Positions 8,078-17,057 of a DNA stretch of 64,000 nt are shown here, one piece after another. This DNA comes from Pedobacter sp. D749 (GTDB lineage: Bacteria > Bacteroidota > Bacteroidia > Sphingobacteriales > Sphingobacteriaceae), in contig NZ_CP079218.1 in NCBI RefSeq assembly GCF_019317285.1, positions 1,860,001 through 1,924,000 on the forward strand, written 5' to 3'. The position numbers were made by a program, and so were the translations under genes. Position 1 is the stretch's first letter. Every line of letters starts with the position of its first letter. Under the pieces are notes generated by a model. The model searched no databases. It saw only the letters and a program-made list of their open reading frames with translations, and had not been told where the DNA came from.

Positions 8078-9568
8078 CTATTTATAAAAAACTTCATTCC
8101 AATGCAACTCATTTCTGAATTGATTGATTTTGGTATCAGCACCAATATTCACATATTCTAAACCCGCTATATTGGCAAAATCCAATAAATGCTCAGTGCT
8201 TAAATTCTGACTATAAGCAGTATGGTGTGCACCACCTGCATAAATCCATGCTGCGCAACCTGTTTTCATATCAGGTAGTGGTTTCCACAATACACGGGCT
8301 ACCGGTAAATTTGGTAAATCATGTTCAGCTTCTACAGCCTTTACTTCATTCACTAACAGGCGGAAACGGTTGCCCATATCAATTAAAGATGCATTTAAAG
8401 CGTCACCACCGGCAACATTAAAAACCAAACGGGCAGGATCTGCCTTGCCACCAATGCCCAATGGATGAACCTCTAAACTGGCTTTGCCACTCGCCAATGA
8501 AGCATCAACCTCAAGCATATGTGAACCTAATACCATCGAATTTGCCGGATCAAAGTGGTAAGTATAATCTTCCATAAATGCATTACCACCGGCTAAACCT
8601 GCACCCATTACCTTACATGCACGTACTAAAGCCGCAGTTTTCCAGTCACCTTCACCAGCGAAACCATAACCATCGGCCATTAAACGCTGTGCTGCAATCC
8701 CTGGCAACTGAATCATACCATGTAAATCTTCAAAAGTATCAGAGAAACCTTTAAAGCCACCATCAACTAAAAACTTACGTAAACCCAACTCAATTTTAGC
8801 AGCCTCGTAAACTGATGAGTGCCTTGCGCCGCCAGCTTTTAGATCATCGGCCATTTCATAGGTAGCATCATATTCTTTCAGTAAAGCCTGAATAGCATCT
8901 TCACTAATTCCATTAATTACCGCTACTAAATCACCTATGCCATAAGTATTTACTGCAAAACCAAATTTCATTTCAGCTTCTACCTTATCGCCATCGGTAA
9001 CGGCCACATAACGCATGTTATCACCAAAACGGGCAAATTTAGCGCCTTGCCAATCGTGCCAGCCTGCTGCAGCCCTGCACCAGGTATCGATCTGTTTAGC
9101 CACTTCTTCATCCTGCCAATGACCAACAACTACTTTACGATCTTTACGCATACGCGACACCATAAAACCGAATTCACGGTCGCCATGGGCACTTTGGTTC
9201 AGGTTCATAAAATCCATATCAATGGTATTCCATGGAATGTCGCGGTTAAACTGCGTATGTAAATGCAATAGCGGTTTTTGCAAAACATTCAAACCCCTGA
9301 TCCACATTTTAGCTGGAGAGAAGGTATGCATCCAGGTAATTACCCCAATACAGTTCTCATCAATATTGGCTTGTTGTAAGGTTTCGAAAATCTCTTCCGT
9401 TGTTTTTACAATCGGTTTGTACACTACCGAAACAGAAATACTTCCGTTCTGGTTTAACGAATCAGCCACTTGCTGTGCATGTTCTGCTACTTGTTTTAAG
9501 GTTTCTTCACCGTACAAATGTTGTGTACCGGTAATAAACCAAACTTGTAATTTTTTTAAATCAATCAT
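8078..9568 (-). CDS. araA: L-arabinose isomerase
   Basis: This 496-aa cytoplasmic enzyme converts L-arabinose to L-ribulose, the first step of arabinose catabolism. It starts with a [15 protein letters not shown] block diagnostic of the family. Active-site blocks are visible: a Glu in FAGEGDW, a Glu in FMEDYTYHF, a His in LGSHMLE and the late His in GGAHHTAYS; these correspond to the metal and substrate ligands known from E. coli AraA. Length is normal (about 500). It lies downstream of araB-araD on the same strand but is separated by 465 bases of repeat-like DNA, so it may have its own promoter. A strong terminator follows. Confidence 0.97.
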   Translation of the reverse strand: MIDLKKLQVWFITGTQHLYGEETLKQVAEHAQQVADSLNQNGSISVSVVYKPIVKTTEEIFETLQQANIDENCIGVITWMHTFSPAKMWIRGLNVLQKPLLHLHTQFNRDIPWNTIDMDFMNLNQSAHGDREFGFMVSRMRKDRKVVVGHWQDEEVAKQIDTWCRAAAGWHDWQGAKFARFGDNMRYVAVTDGDKVEAEMKFGFAVNTYGIGDLVAVINGISEDAIQALLKEYDATYEMADDLKAGGARHSSVYEAAKIELGLRKFLVDGGFKGFSDTFEDLHGMIQLPGIAAQRLMADGYGFAGEGDWKTAALVRACKVMGAGLAGGNAFMEDYTYHFDPANSMVLGSHMLEVDASLASGKASLEVHPLGIGGKADPARLVFNVAGGDALNASLIDMGNRFRLLVNEVKAVEAEHDLPNLPVARVLWKPLPDMKTGCAAWIYAGGAHHTAYSQNLSTEHLLDFANIAGLEYVNIGADTKINQFRNELHWNEVFYK

Positions 9569-10033
9569 TACTATCTATGTTATTTTTAATTTATTCAATT
9601 CCCCTCGGTATGTGTCCTCACAGACCGAAATGTTTTTCTCTTCCGTGGCCTATGTCCTCATAGAACATTATTCATATTCTTTTTTTGAAAAGCAAGGTTC
9701 CGTATTTCATCGGTTACTGCAGTCCTGCTTTCCGTTTTATCCTCAATAGCAGTACAATTTTAGCCAACTAAACCCGACCGTAGCGAGATGCCGATTTTTT
9801 TCAATCGGCAGAAGCGGGGGCGGGACTGTTGTAACCTAAATGATGCTGCCATTGCTTTCCAAATCAAATCGCTAAATATTTTAATCTATTGTTAATATTT
9901 AAAAAATTGTTTGGTGAGCCACCAAACATGGAATCAGCACCACTACAATTGCTTTCCTAATTCTTTAAACTTTTATGCCACTTTATCTCTGTATTCAAGA
10001 CTGAAGGCTTTAGACTCATGACTGTGGACTAAT
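9569..10033. other. Repeat-rich gap between araD and araA
   Basis: There is no coding potential I can support. Two imperfect TGTCCTCAYAGA strings lie near 9611 and 9652, and the TTCCGTGGC half-site near 9642 also occurs upstream of araB. A hairpin GCCGATT/AATCGGC at 9790-9809 sits within a segment (AACCCGACCG...GGGGGCGGGACTG) that looks like a dispersed Pedobacter-type intergenic repeat. The promoter for araA could lie in the AT-rich 40 bases next to its start, but I see no clear -7 element. Confidence 0.5.
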
Positions 10034-10735
10034 CTAGCTCTGTCCATAATAAGCCCCGGCACCATGCTTCCGCTCATAATGTTTTTCAATCAGCGAATCT
10101 TTCAGCTTCGGGGCCTGCGGATTAATCTGCTCGGTTAACAAAGCCATTTGTGCTACAGTTTCCAAAACAGCGCTGTTATAAACTGCTTTTTCGGCCGTTT
10201 TGCCCCAGGTAAAAGGAGCGTGGTTACCTACTAAAATCATTTCGACTTCTTTATAACTCAGGCCTAAACTTTCAAAATGGTTCATAATCTGGAAACCCGT
10301 TTCGTACTCGTAGTTTCCTTTAATCATTTCATCAGCCATCGGCGGCGCACATGGAATATCAACAGTTAAATGGTCGGCATGTGTGGTTCCGAAAATTGGA
10401 ATTGCCCTTTGTGCCTGTGCCCAGGCCGTACCATAGGTAGAATGTGTATGTACAATCCCCCCAATTTCTGCCCAGTGTTTATATAAAACCGCATGGGTTT
10501 TGGTATCTGATGAGGGACGTAAATTTCCTTCAACTGTGTTCCCGTCAAAATCTACAATGACCATTTTTTCTGGTGACAAATCTTCGTAAGGCACACCGCT
10601 TGGTTTAATCGCAAATACGCCTTTTGCTCGGTCGGCAGCACTTACATTACCAAAGGTAAAAAGTACCAGTCCCAATTTAGGCAACTGCATATTGGCCTGG
10701 TAGGCCTGTTCTTTTATATCCTGATAGTTGCTCAT
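10034..10735 (-). CDS. araD: L-ribulose-5-phosphate 4-epimerase
   Basis: This 233-aa class II aldolase-fold enzyme converts L-ribulose 5-phosphate to D-xylulose 5-phosphate, which enters the pentose phosphate pathway. Zinc-binding His residues are seen in VHTHSTYGTAWAQ (near 95-97), and a later His in VGNHAPFTWG. KPSGVPYEDL and the SSDTKTH block are typical substrate-binding segments. The start overlaps the end of araB by 4 bases (10732-10735), so the two are translationally coupled and in one operon. Length matches E. coli AraD (231). Confidence 0.96.
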   Translation of the reverse strand: MSNYQDIKEQAYQANMQLPKLGLVLFTFGNVSAADRAKGVFAIKPSGVPYEDLSPEKMVIVDFDGNTVEGNLRPSSDTKTHAVLYKHWAEIGGIVHTHSTYGTAWAQAQRAIPIFGTTHADHLTVDIPCAPPMADEMIKGNYEYETGFQIMNHFESLGLSYKEVEMILVGNHAPFTWGKTAEKAVYNSAVLETVAQMALLTEQINPQAPKLKDSLIEKHYERKHGAGAYYGQS

Positions 10736-12432
10736 GATAAATAAGGTTTTACATCTTTTTTATTGTATTTCTCCAGGTATCTGCCCAGGCCCAAATATTG
10801 TTGATAATGCTGGCGGTAAAGTTTTTGCTTTTTAATATTTGGTTTATATTCTTTTTCAAAACCTGTTCCCATAGCTGCCATAGCTGCTTCAATATTCGGA
10901 TAAACGCCTGCTGAAACTGCAGCGAACATTGCCGCACCTAATGCACAGGTGTGTTCGAAACGGTGAATTCTAATCGGCATTTCTAATACATCTGCCATCA
11001 TTTGCATGATATAGGCAGATTTTTTTGCTACCCCGCCAATACCGATAATCCCTTTTACAGGTACACCTTGTTCTTTAAAGCGATCTACAATAGCCTTGGC
11101 ACCAAAACAGGTGGCGGCAGCTAAAGCACGGAAAAAGCGTGGTGCATCAGTTCCTAAACCTAAACCGGTTATGGCACCTTTAAGTTCCTGGTTTGCATCC
11201 GGTGTTCTACGGCCGTTTAACCAGTCAATCGCGAGTTCTGCATAATCAGTGTCTTCCAAAGCTTCAGCTTGTTTACTTAAATTGGCAATAATTTTAGCCT
11301 CGAGTTCTTCTTTTAAAGCAATTGCTGTAGCTTCATCTATTAGTGCCGATTCAGTCAATAAATGATTCAGCGGCCAGCTGATTAAGTTCTTAAACCAGGC
11401 ATAAACATCGCCAAAAGCAGATTGCCCCGCCTCTAAACCTGCCATCCCCGGAATTACCGAGCCATTAACCTGGCCGCAGATGCCGTTAATCAATTTGCCA
11501 TCTAAATCCTGGTTAGGTGCAACGAGGATATCGCAGGTACTTGTACCCATTACTTTGCTCAGGTAGTAAGGCTCAATCTGTCCGCCTACCGCGCCCATGT
11601 GCGCATCAAATGCGCCAACACCAACAACTACATCTGTACTTAAGCCCAGTTTAGTTGCCCATTCTTCGCTCAATGTTCCTGCAGCAATATCAGAAGTATA
11701 GGTATCGGTGAATAATTTATCTCTAAAGCCGGCTAAAAGCGGATCAAGACTACTAAAGAAATCTTCCGGAGGTAAACCGTTAAATTCTTCTGCCCAAAGT
11801 GCTTTATGCCCGGCAGCACAACGGCTGCGTTTCATTTCTGTGATATCATTTCCACCACAAAGTAAAAACGGAATCCAATCGCAGTGTTCTACCCAGGATG
11901 CTGCAGCTTTTTTAACACTTGAATCAACCCTTAAGATATATAACAATTTAGCCCAGAACCATTCTGAAGAATAAATGCCACCTACATATTTAAGGTAATT
12001 CGTACTGAATTTGGTAGCATGCTCATTAATCTCGGCAGCTTCTTTAACTGATGTATGGTCTTTCCAAAGCACAAACATAGCATTTGGATTCTCCTCAAAA
12101 TCTTTGGTTAAAGCAAGGGGAGTACCTGTTGCATCAACAGCAACCGGGCTTGATCCGGTTGTATCAACCGAAATACCTTTTACCAGCTTTGCAATTTCTG
12201 CACCGCCGGCTTTTGCAAGGCAATCTTTTATGGTGTGGGTTAAACCTTCAATATAGTCTAATGGGTGCTGGCGGAACTGATTAACAGCGGGTTTACAATA
12301 TAAACCTTTCTGCCATCGGGGATAAAGAAAAACTGATGATGCGATTTCTTTTCCGTTTGCGGTATCGACTAGAACAGACCGGACAGAATCTGACCCGTAA
12401 TCTACTCCAATTACATAGTTTGCGTTGCTCAT
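10732..12432 (-). CDS. araB: Ribulokinase (FGGY family)
   Basis: This 566-aa FGGY carbohydrate kinase phosphorylates L-ribulose at C5 using ATP. The N-terminal VIGVDYGSDSVRSVLVD is the phosphate-1 motif of the actin-like ATPase fold. FDAHMGAVGG and the CDILVAP block are typical of AraB, and GIGGVAKKSAYIMQMMADVL near residues 460-480 is the FGGY C-terminal signature region. Length equals that of E. coli AraB. It is first in the araB-araD pair and is preceded by an AT-rich inverted repeat (12436-12468) that may be its operator. Start MSNANYVIG is clear. Confidence 0.96.
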   Translation of the reverse strand: MSNANYVIGVDYGSDSVRSVLVDTANGKEIASSVFLYPRWQKGLYCKPAVNQFRQHPLDYIEGLTHTIKDCLAKAGGAEIAKLVKGISVDTTGSSPVAVDATGTPLALTKDFEENPNAMFVLWKDHTSVKEAAEINEHATKFSTNYLKYVGGIYSSEWFWAKLLYILRVDSSVKKAAASWVEHCDWIPFLLCGGNDITEMKRSRCAAGHKALWAEEFNGLPPEDFFSSLDPLLAGFRDKLFTDTYTSDIAAGTLSEEWATKLGLSTDVVVGVGAFDAHMGAVGGQIEPYYLSKVMGTSTCDILVAPNQDLDGKLINGICGQVNGSVIPGMAGLEAGQSAFGDVYAWFKNLISWPLNHLLTESALIDEATAIALKEELEAKIIANLSKQAEALEDTDYAELAIDWLNGRRTPDANQELKGAITGLGLGTDAPRFFRALAAATCFGAKAIVDRFKEQGVPVKGIIGIGGVAKKSAYIMQMMADVLEMPIRIHRFEHTCALGAAMFAAVSAGVYPNIEAAMAAMGTGFEKEYKPNIKKQKLYRQHYQQYLGLGRYLEKYNKKDVKPYLS

Positions 12433-12435
12433 AAC

Positions 12436-12468
12436 AATAAATAAATGTCTAATTAACGTTTATTTATT
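12436..12468. promoter_or_regulatory. 12-bp inverted repeat directly upstream of araB, possible operator
   Basis: Arms AATAAATAAATG (12436-12447) and CGTTTATTTATT (12457-12468) are complementary at 11 of 12 positions and separated by TCTAATTAA. The element starts 4 bases before the araB start codon. Its position suits control of araBD transcription or translation. No arabinose regulator gene lies in the window, so the binding protein is unknown, and an AT-rich chance palindrome is possible. Confidence 0.4.
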
Positions 12469-12746
12469 TGAATTTAAAAATTTAATTATTCTTTTCATTA
12501 AAAACATTAATTTTAGGAGAATAGCTTTACCATTTTTTATGGAATATCCGTCCCTTAAAAAGGCAGACGCCAGGGAAATCGCTTTTAACCTTTCTCTGAT
12601 AATTCTTCCTCTTTCTGCGCATGCCTAAGCATTATGTTTGCCACGGAAAAACTTTAATCTCCTCCATGATTTCTGTGCTTCCGTGGCTAATTAATTTTTG
12701 TAAATGTTTTAAAAGCAATTTCTCTGAGATAGACGCTGAGCTGGCG
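12469..12746. other. Leader and repeat region upstream of araB
   Basis: No supported gene is seen here. An inverted repeat GCCACGGAA (12640-12648)/TTCCGTGGC (12679-12687) encloses 30 bases. The TTCCGTGGC half-site is also present near 9642, suggesting a dispersed repeat. The araB promoter should lie here, but no good TAnnTTTG motif is visible. Confidence 0.45.
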
Positions 12747-13637
12747 TTACTCTTTTTTCAAAAGGGGATATAAAAACTTAAAAGAATTAGAAACCGCCTG
12801 ATGCATGATTGTTGCATGATTCTCTTGTGGTAAATAATCGAAATAGACTTTAACAGCGTTATTTTTAAAGCCTTTTATCTTTTCTGCCAGTACATTTGCA
12901 TCCACCTCCATTACCCTGGGAATTTCGGTAGGCGTTAGTCCTTCTTTACCAACAGCAATGTAAACCGCGGTTTGCTGGTTAAAGGTACTTCCACTGATTT
13001 TCGAATCCAGATTGAGCAACGAACCATTGTTCCACCATAAGCTTGGACTAATAATAATGTATCGATTAAAAAGATCAGGCTTTTTGATTAAAATTTCGGA
13101 AGCCAGCAAACCTCCTAAAGATTGACCGATAATGGTTTTGTTTGTATTCGTTTTATATTTTGACTGAATATAAGGCTCAAGTTCTTTTTCAATAAAAGAA
13201 ATAAATTGATCGGAATGGCCAGTTGTAGGATAGTTTTTCTTATCGCGCTCAATCGATGTAGGAAAAGTAAAATCCCTTTTACGATCGACAGTTGCAATAC
13301 CAACTACAATTGATTTAGGAACCTGATTTACCCATTCGAAACTATTAAACTGTACAAGCCCTGCAATATGAATAAAATCTTCATCAGCAGAACCATCGAG
13401 CAAATAAATTACCGGATATCTGGTACTGTCGCTTTGATTATAACCTTCAGGAAGGTATATGTTCAGGATTCTTTTCTCTGCCAGTTCTCTAGATTGTATT
13501 TCGTCTATTAGGCCAAGCACAAAAGGTTTAGTGTTACTTGTCGGTTTCTGTTTTTTTGTTTGTCCAAACGCCATTAGCTGGCAAAAAATCAATAGCGCAA
13601 TGAAAAATATTTTATGGGTATGCTTTTGTAGTTTCAT
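12747..13637 (-). CDS. Secreted CE1-like esterase (alpha/beta hydrolase)
   Basis: This 296-aa protein has a signal peptide ending LMAFGQ (about residue 26). The fold resembles esterase D/ferric-enterobactin esterase/feruloyl esterase proteins (CE1, IroE, BesA). YPVIYLLDG is the strand leading to the oxyanion hole; GQSLGG carries the nucleophile Ser at about 173; the QENHATI block near 273 holds the likely catalytic His. It would cleave an ester on a secreted substrate. The nearby arabinose genes suggest feruloylated or acetylated arabinoxylan, while siderophore ester hydrolysis is the other family role; both are inference. It is 314 bases upstream of araB on the same strand, probably a separate transcript. 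Confidence 0.8.
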   Translation of the reverse strand: MKLQKHTHKIFFIALLIFCQLMAFGQTKKQKPTSNTKPFVLGLIDEIQSRELAEKRILNIYLPEGYNQSDSTRYPVIYLLDGSADEDFIHIAGLVQFNSFEWVNQVPKSIVVGIATVDRKRDFTFPTSIERDKKNYPTTGHSDQFISFIEKELEPYIQSKYKTNTNKTIIGQSLGGLLASEILIKKPDLFNRYIIISPSLWWNNGSLLNLDSKISGSTFNQQTAVYIAVGKEGLTPTEIPRVMEVDANVLAEKIKGFKNNAVKVYFDYLPQENHATIMHQAVSNSFKFLYPLLKKE

Positions 13638-14067
13638 TAGATAAAAATCATGTTTATTGAACAGATCTGCCGAAAATTAATGATTTCTTTGTATCTATTG
13701 ACTAAAATGCGGCTAAAAATATCTTCTGGAAGCTAAATTCTCAGCCCAATCGGAACCAGGCACAGGATTTCCGCCACGAAAACCCAACCTTTGTTTAATA
13801 AACCTGATAGAGCAGGTTAGCCCGGAGCCCCGATTTAAGCACCGTCTATGTTGTCTTTATTGAGTGCTTGCTTGTTTCACAGGTTTCATCGGGGGAGGAC
13901 TAACAGCGATAGCAGGACTGCCGCCCCCAAAAAAAACTGACCTGCATTTTCAAAAAAACATATAGCTGCTCATACCTTTTTACAAATACCCAATATTTTT
14001 TCCCGGGCATTGCAATAATCCCGATTTAACTTTAGCTTGCGGGCATTAAAATTCAACCTGTTATTAC
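13638..14067. other. Gap with dispersed GC-rich repeat and possible terD-family promoter
   Basis: The segment 13800-13930 (GATAGAGCAGGTTAGCCCGGAGCC through ATCGGGGGAGGACTAACAGCG) looks like the same class of intergenic repeat as 9770-9830. No gene is supported. Near 14030, TTTAGCTTGC weakly resembles a -7 element for the gene at 14068, preceded by TTGCAATAATC about 20 bases upstream. I rate that promoter as weak. Confidence 0.4.
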
Positions 14068-14619
14068 ATGGCCATTAATCTTCAAAAAGGACAACGCGAA
14101 AATTTAAGCGCTCCAAAATTTACCATCGGGCTGGGCTGGGATACCAACAGTGCCTCGAGCGGTTACGATTTCGATTTAGATGCCTCTGTATTTATGCTTG
14201 GCGAAAACCGGAAATTGATTGCTGATGAATATTTCGTGTTTTATAATAATTTAATTTCTCCGGATGGCGCCCTTACCCATACAGGCGATAATTTAACAGG
14301 AGAGGGAGATGGTGACGATGAAGCGATCCATGTTGACCTAACGGTTGTGAACCCTGCGATCAGCGAATTGTGCATTGTGGTAACTATTCATGATGCTTTG
14401 GCACGCAGGCAAAACTTCGGGCAGGTTAAAAACTCTTTTGTACGCATTGTAGACACCAATGGGGTAGAAATTATGAAATATGAACTGGAAGAAGATTTCT
14501 CTATCGAAACTGCTGTAGAGTTCGGTCGTATTTACCGTCGCAATGGAGAATGGCGTTTCGAAGCCGTAGGTGTAGGAATGAAGGGCGGACTTCAGGATTA
14601 TGTAAACAAGTACCAGTAA
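14068..14619 (+). CDS. TerD-family calcium-binding stress protein
   Basis: This 183-aa cytoplasmic protein is of the TerD/TerZ/CABP family. Typical blocks are visible: an N-terminal INLQKGQRENLS, then IGLGWD, DFDLDASVFML, and an acidic GDNLTGEGDGDDEAI segment that forms the calcium sites, then the FVRIVD and GRIYRRNGEWRFEAVGVG blocks. Family members are linked to tellurite resistance and general stress, but their biochemical role is not established. Here it stands alone, with no other ter genes nearby. That points to a stress protein rather than a full tellurite operon (inference). Confidence 0.92.
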   Translation: MAINLQKGQRENLSAPKFTIGLGWDTNSASSGYDFDLDASVFMLGENRKLIADEYFVFYNNLISPDGALTHTGDNLTGEGDGDDEAIHVDLTVVNPAISELCIVVTIHDALARRQNFGQVKNSFVRIVDTNGVEIMKYELEEDFSIETAVEFGRIYRRNGEWRFEAVGVGMKGGLQDYVNKYQ

Positions 14620-15097
14620 GTAAATAGGTTAATATTCCAGTCTCTGGAGGCTAGTGTACACTAGCGAAGCAGGAGTAAACTGGTGCAACCTGCATCATGA
14701 TTAACATTAACATTTGATGGCTTATTATCAGGAAAGCAATTGCAGTACTCCGTAGGTTTATTTCTTCCTGCTCTACCTTCTGCCATGAAAAATGGCATTC
14801 GTTCAATCAGGTTTAGTTTAGTCATTTTCTGCTACTATGTCGGTTTTCTGTGCCACAGGCCTAAGTTCATAGCACTGATCGAGGCAGCATCCCCGATTTT
14901 TCATGAGGATAAAGCAGAGCAGGATATATCAGATAAGCCAGCACGAAATATTCCTTTATGTTTTACCGCGACATCAAGCCCCCATACCAACTTATTCTTC
15001 AGGAATATGTACAGGGAAAAGAAAAAATATTACAAACCCTGACAAACAGTTGTCACGAGCAGCCGATACCTTCGTTGCACAATTAAAATAATTAGCA
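14620..15097. other. Gap without a supported gene
   Basis: It contains a perfect 14-base palindrome CTAGTGTACACTAG near 14652-14665 inside a segment that looks like repeat DNA. There are open frames of 60-100 codons between 14740 and 15091, but their translations are rich in basic and hydrophobic residues without any recognisable motif, so I do not call them. Confidence 0.4.
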
Positions 15098-15505
15098 ATG
15101 AATTTAATATCCACCCGCATTATTACGGCCCAGGTTGAAACACTCATCAATTTTTACGAACAGGTAACAGGTTTAAAAGCCACCAGATACACGCCTGATT
15201 TTGCCGAGTTAAAAACCCCAGGCGCAACCCTGGCCATTGGGAGCATACGCACTTTACAATTTTTTGGTGGCGACAGTGTTGCCCAACCTGCACAAAACCG
15301 TAGCATGATTATCGAATTCAGGGTTGATGATGTGCAGCAACGTTTCGAACAATTAGCGGTTTCTTTAAAAAGCGTAATCGTACAGGAACCTACCATTATG
15401 CCCTGGGGCAATCAATCTTTATTATTAAGAGATCCTGATGGCAATCTGGTGAATCTTTTTACTCCGGTAACGCCCGAAGCTATAGAAAAGTTTAAGGGTA
15501 ATTAA
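15098..15505 (+). CDS. VOC-family (glyoxalase-like) protein
   Basis: This 135-aa protein is a single vicinal-oxygen-chelate domain with paired beta-alpha-beta-beta-beta modules. It begins with the LISTRIITAQVETLINFYEQVTG pattern, and the second module ends with LLRDPDGNLVNLFTPV, the typical metal-binding tail of glyoxalase/bleomycin-resistance proteins. Length is normal for a one-domain VOC protein, which usually dimerises. The substrate is unknown; detoxification or antibiotic binding are family options. It is followed by a strong terminator and appears to be a single-gene unit. Confidence 0.85.
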   Translation: MNLISTRIITAQVETLINFYEQVTGLKATRYTPDFAELKTPGATLAIGSIRTLQFFGGDSVAQPAQNRSMIIEFRVDDVQQRFEQLAVSLKSVIVQEPTIMPWGNQSLLLRDPDGNLVNLFTPVTPEAIEKFKGN

Positions 15506-15564
15506 AAGCGATATGATCAGACGACTATTTGCAGGTTAACTGATGTGTTTCAGGAATGAAATCA

Positions 15565-15608
15565 AAAGGGCTGCCCGATCATTTTCGAACAGCCCTTTGT
15601 TTTTTTAA
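15565..15608 (+). terminator. Rho-independent terminator after the VOC gene
   Basis: A 9-base perfect stem AAAGGGCTG (15565-15573)/CAGCCCTTT (15590-15598) is followed by GTTTTTTTAA. It lies between the VOC gene and the converging lipoprotein gene at 15632, so it may also limit readthrough from the other side. Confidence 0.85.
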
Positions 15609-15631
15609 TTTCCTGACCTGATAATATTATA

Positions 15632-16333
15632 TTAAAACGGATACGAATAGATTGTAGGGTTATTTTTAGTATCTTTTGAAACACCGTAATTACCATATCC
15701 ATAACCAAGATTGCGGTTTGTCAGGTTATATACAATAAAATCGAAAGTCATATCAGAAGGCACTCTAAACGATACAAATCCGTTAGCATCCGTTATCCCC
15801 TTAAGGGTTGAGGAATTAATCACATCAAAAATATTACCCGAATTAAGCTTAAGATCGTTAACTGGATAAGCAACCACTCCCGTGTTTCTTAAGGGAGTTC
15901 TGTAGTCGCTATTGGAGATTAGTGTAAGGTTTATAAAGCCTGAAAAATCAGAAACTTTAGTGCTCTTTTTTTTATCTGTATCGGCAACAACCTGAATAAA
16001 TTCATTAGTACGGTACCTCAATTTATTGACAATTACAGTGTCTGCAATTACAAGGTAATTTTTAGGTAAAAGGTCAGAGAAATAAGCTACGCCGTCCTGA
16101 TCTGTACTTACCGTAACAATTAATGCATTTGGAGCTGGGAAGCTTGTACTTAAACTCATTTCTGCATCATACAAGGAAACTTTAATACCAGCTAAACCTT
16201 TCCCTGCATCATCTACAAGTTTATAACTCAATTTACCAGAATTTATTCCATCAACTAATTTAACGTTGGTAATCTTCTTACAGGAGAGTGCTAAAATAAA
16301 CAGCCCGAACAGGAGCACAATTTTACATTTCAT
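15632..16333 (-). CDS. Lipoprotein with Ig-like/carboxypeptidase-regulatory-type domain
   Basis: This 233-aa protein has a lipoprotein signal peptide ending LALSCKK (Cys18). The mature part starts with KLSYKLVDDAGKGLAGIKVSLYD and continues STDQDGVAYFSDLLP. This is the pattern of prealbumin-like or SpaA/CNA-B type domains, in which a modified strand is followed by a DxxGxAxFxxL loop. A second such module, TDANGFVSFRVPS, lies near residues 190-205. It is probably anchored to the outer membrane. It is paralogous to the next gene upstream (16365-17051), and the two probably form one transcript. No function is known. Confidence 0.7.
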   Translation of the reverse strand: MKCKIVLLFGLFILALSCKKITNVKLVDGINSGKLSYKLVDDAGKGLAGIKVSLYDAEMSLSTSFPAPNALIVTVSTDQDGVAYFSDLLPKNYLVIADTVIVNKLRYRTNEFIQVVADTDKKKSTKVSDFSGFINLTLISNSDYRTPLRNTGVVAYPVNDLKLNSGNIFDVINSSTLKGITDANGFVSFRVPSDMTFDFIVYNLTNRNLGYGYGNYGVSKDTKNNPTIYSYPF

Positions 16334-16364
16334 ATGCTATAAAATAAGCGCGTTTGCGATCAAA

Positions 16365-17051
16365 CTATTGTTGATAGATATTCGTTGAATAGTTAACCGT
16401 AGCATCTTTTTGTACCGATAAGCTACCATTATAATTGTAAGAAGCATTGGTAACCGTATTATAAAGGTACACGGAGTACTGCTTATTCGAAGGGATCTTG
16501 AATGTGATCAAACCGGCATCGTTGGTAACTCCCGAAAAATCAGCGACTTTTAAATTGGCAGCCGTAGTTGATGCATAATTGAATTTATTTGACGGGATTA
16601 TAATCACACCTATATTTTTTAAAGGCTGATTATTATTGTAAGATCTAACTGTAAGCGCAAATGTTCCTGAATAGTCGGTTACCTTTGTTTCCTTAGCTTT
16701 AACAGCACCAGTAATTACCTGAACATACTCCTGAACCATATAAGCTACATTGTTAACTTTCGCAGAATCGGTAACAAGCAAGTAACTGTTTGGATTAAGG
16801 TCTCCAAAGTCAGCCAAACCGTTCTGGTCTGTTAAACGGGTTTCTAACAGGATGTTGTAGTTTGAATAATAATAAGTATCCATGCGGTCAAATAAAGACA
16901 CTTTTACATTTGCCAATCCTTTTCCGGCATCGTCAGTTAGCTTATAGGTAAGTTTTCCGCTGGTAGAAATTTTAACGTCAACATTGGTAGTTTTTTTGCA
17001 AGAGATAAAAACCGCAACAAGAAGAATTAAGAGGGTTAATTTTGATTTCAT
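16365..17051 (-). CDS. Lipoprotein paralogue with Ig-like/carboxypeptidase-regulatory-type domain
   Basis: It has the same architecture as the neighbour at 15632-16333: signal peptide ending VAVFISCKK, then GKLTYKLTDDAGKGLANVKVSLFD, a TDQNGLADFGDLNP loop, and a second module with TNDAGLITFKIPS. The first 50 residues of the mature proteins are very similar, and the later parts differ more. The pair is separated by only 31 bases, so it arose by tandem duplication. I chose the start MKSKLT; an ATG two codons upstream (17057) is also possible. The 228-aa product is probably a surface lipoprotein of unknown role. Confidence 0.7.
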   Translation of the reverse strand: MKSKLTLLILLVAVFISCKKTTNVDVKISTSGKLTYKLTDDAGKGLANVKVSLFDRMDTYYYSNYNILLETRLTDQNGLADFGDLNPNSYLLVTDSAKVNNVAYMVQEYVQVITGAVKAKETKVTDYSGTFALTVRSYNNNQPLKNIGVIIIPSNKFNYASTTAANLKVADFSGVTNDAGLITFKIPSNKQYSVYLYNTVTNASYNYNGSLSVQKDATVNYSTNIYQQ

Positions 17052-17057
17052 ATACAT

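Noticed and set aside
9222..9749. Plus-strand frame of 175 codons opposite araA
   Set aside because: It is the shadow of araA over most of its length, and the tail lies in repeat DNA.
14740..15091. Overlapping frames of 60-100 codons in the gap after the TerD gene
   Set aside because: There is no recognisable domain, composition is odd, and the two frames overlap each other.
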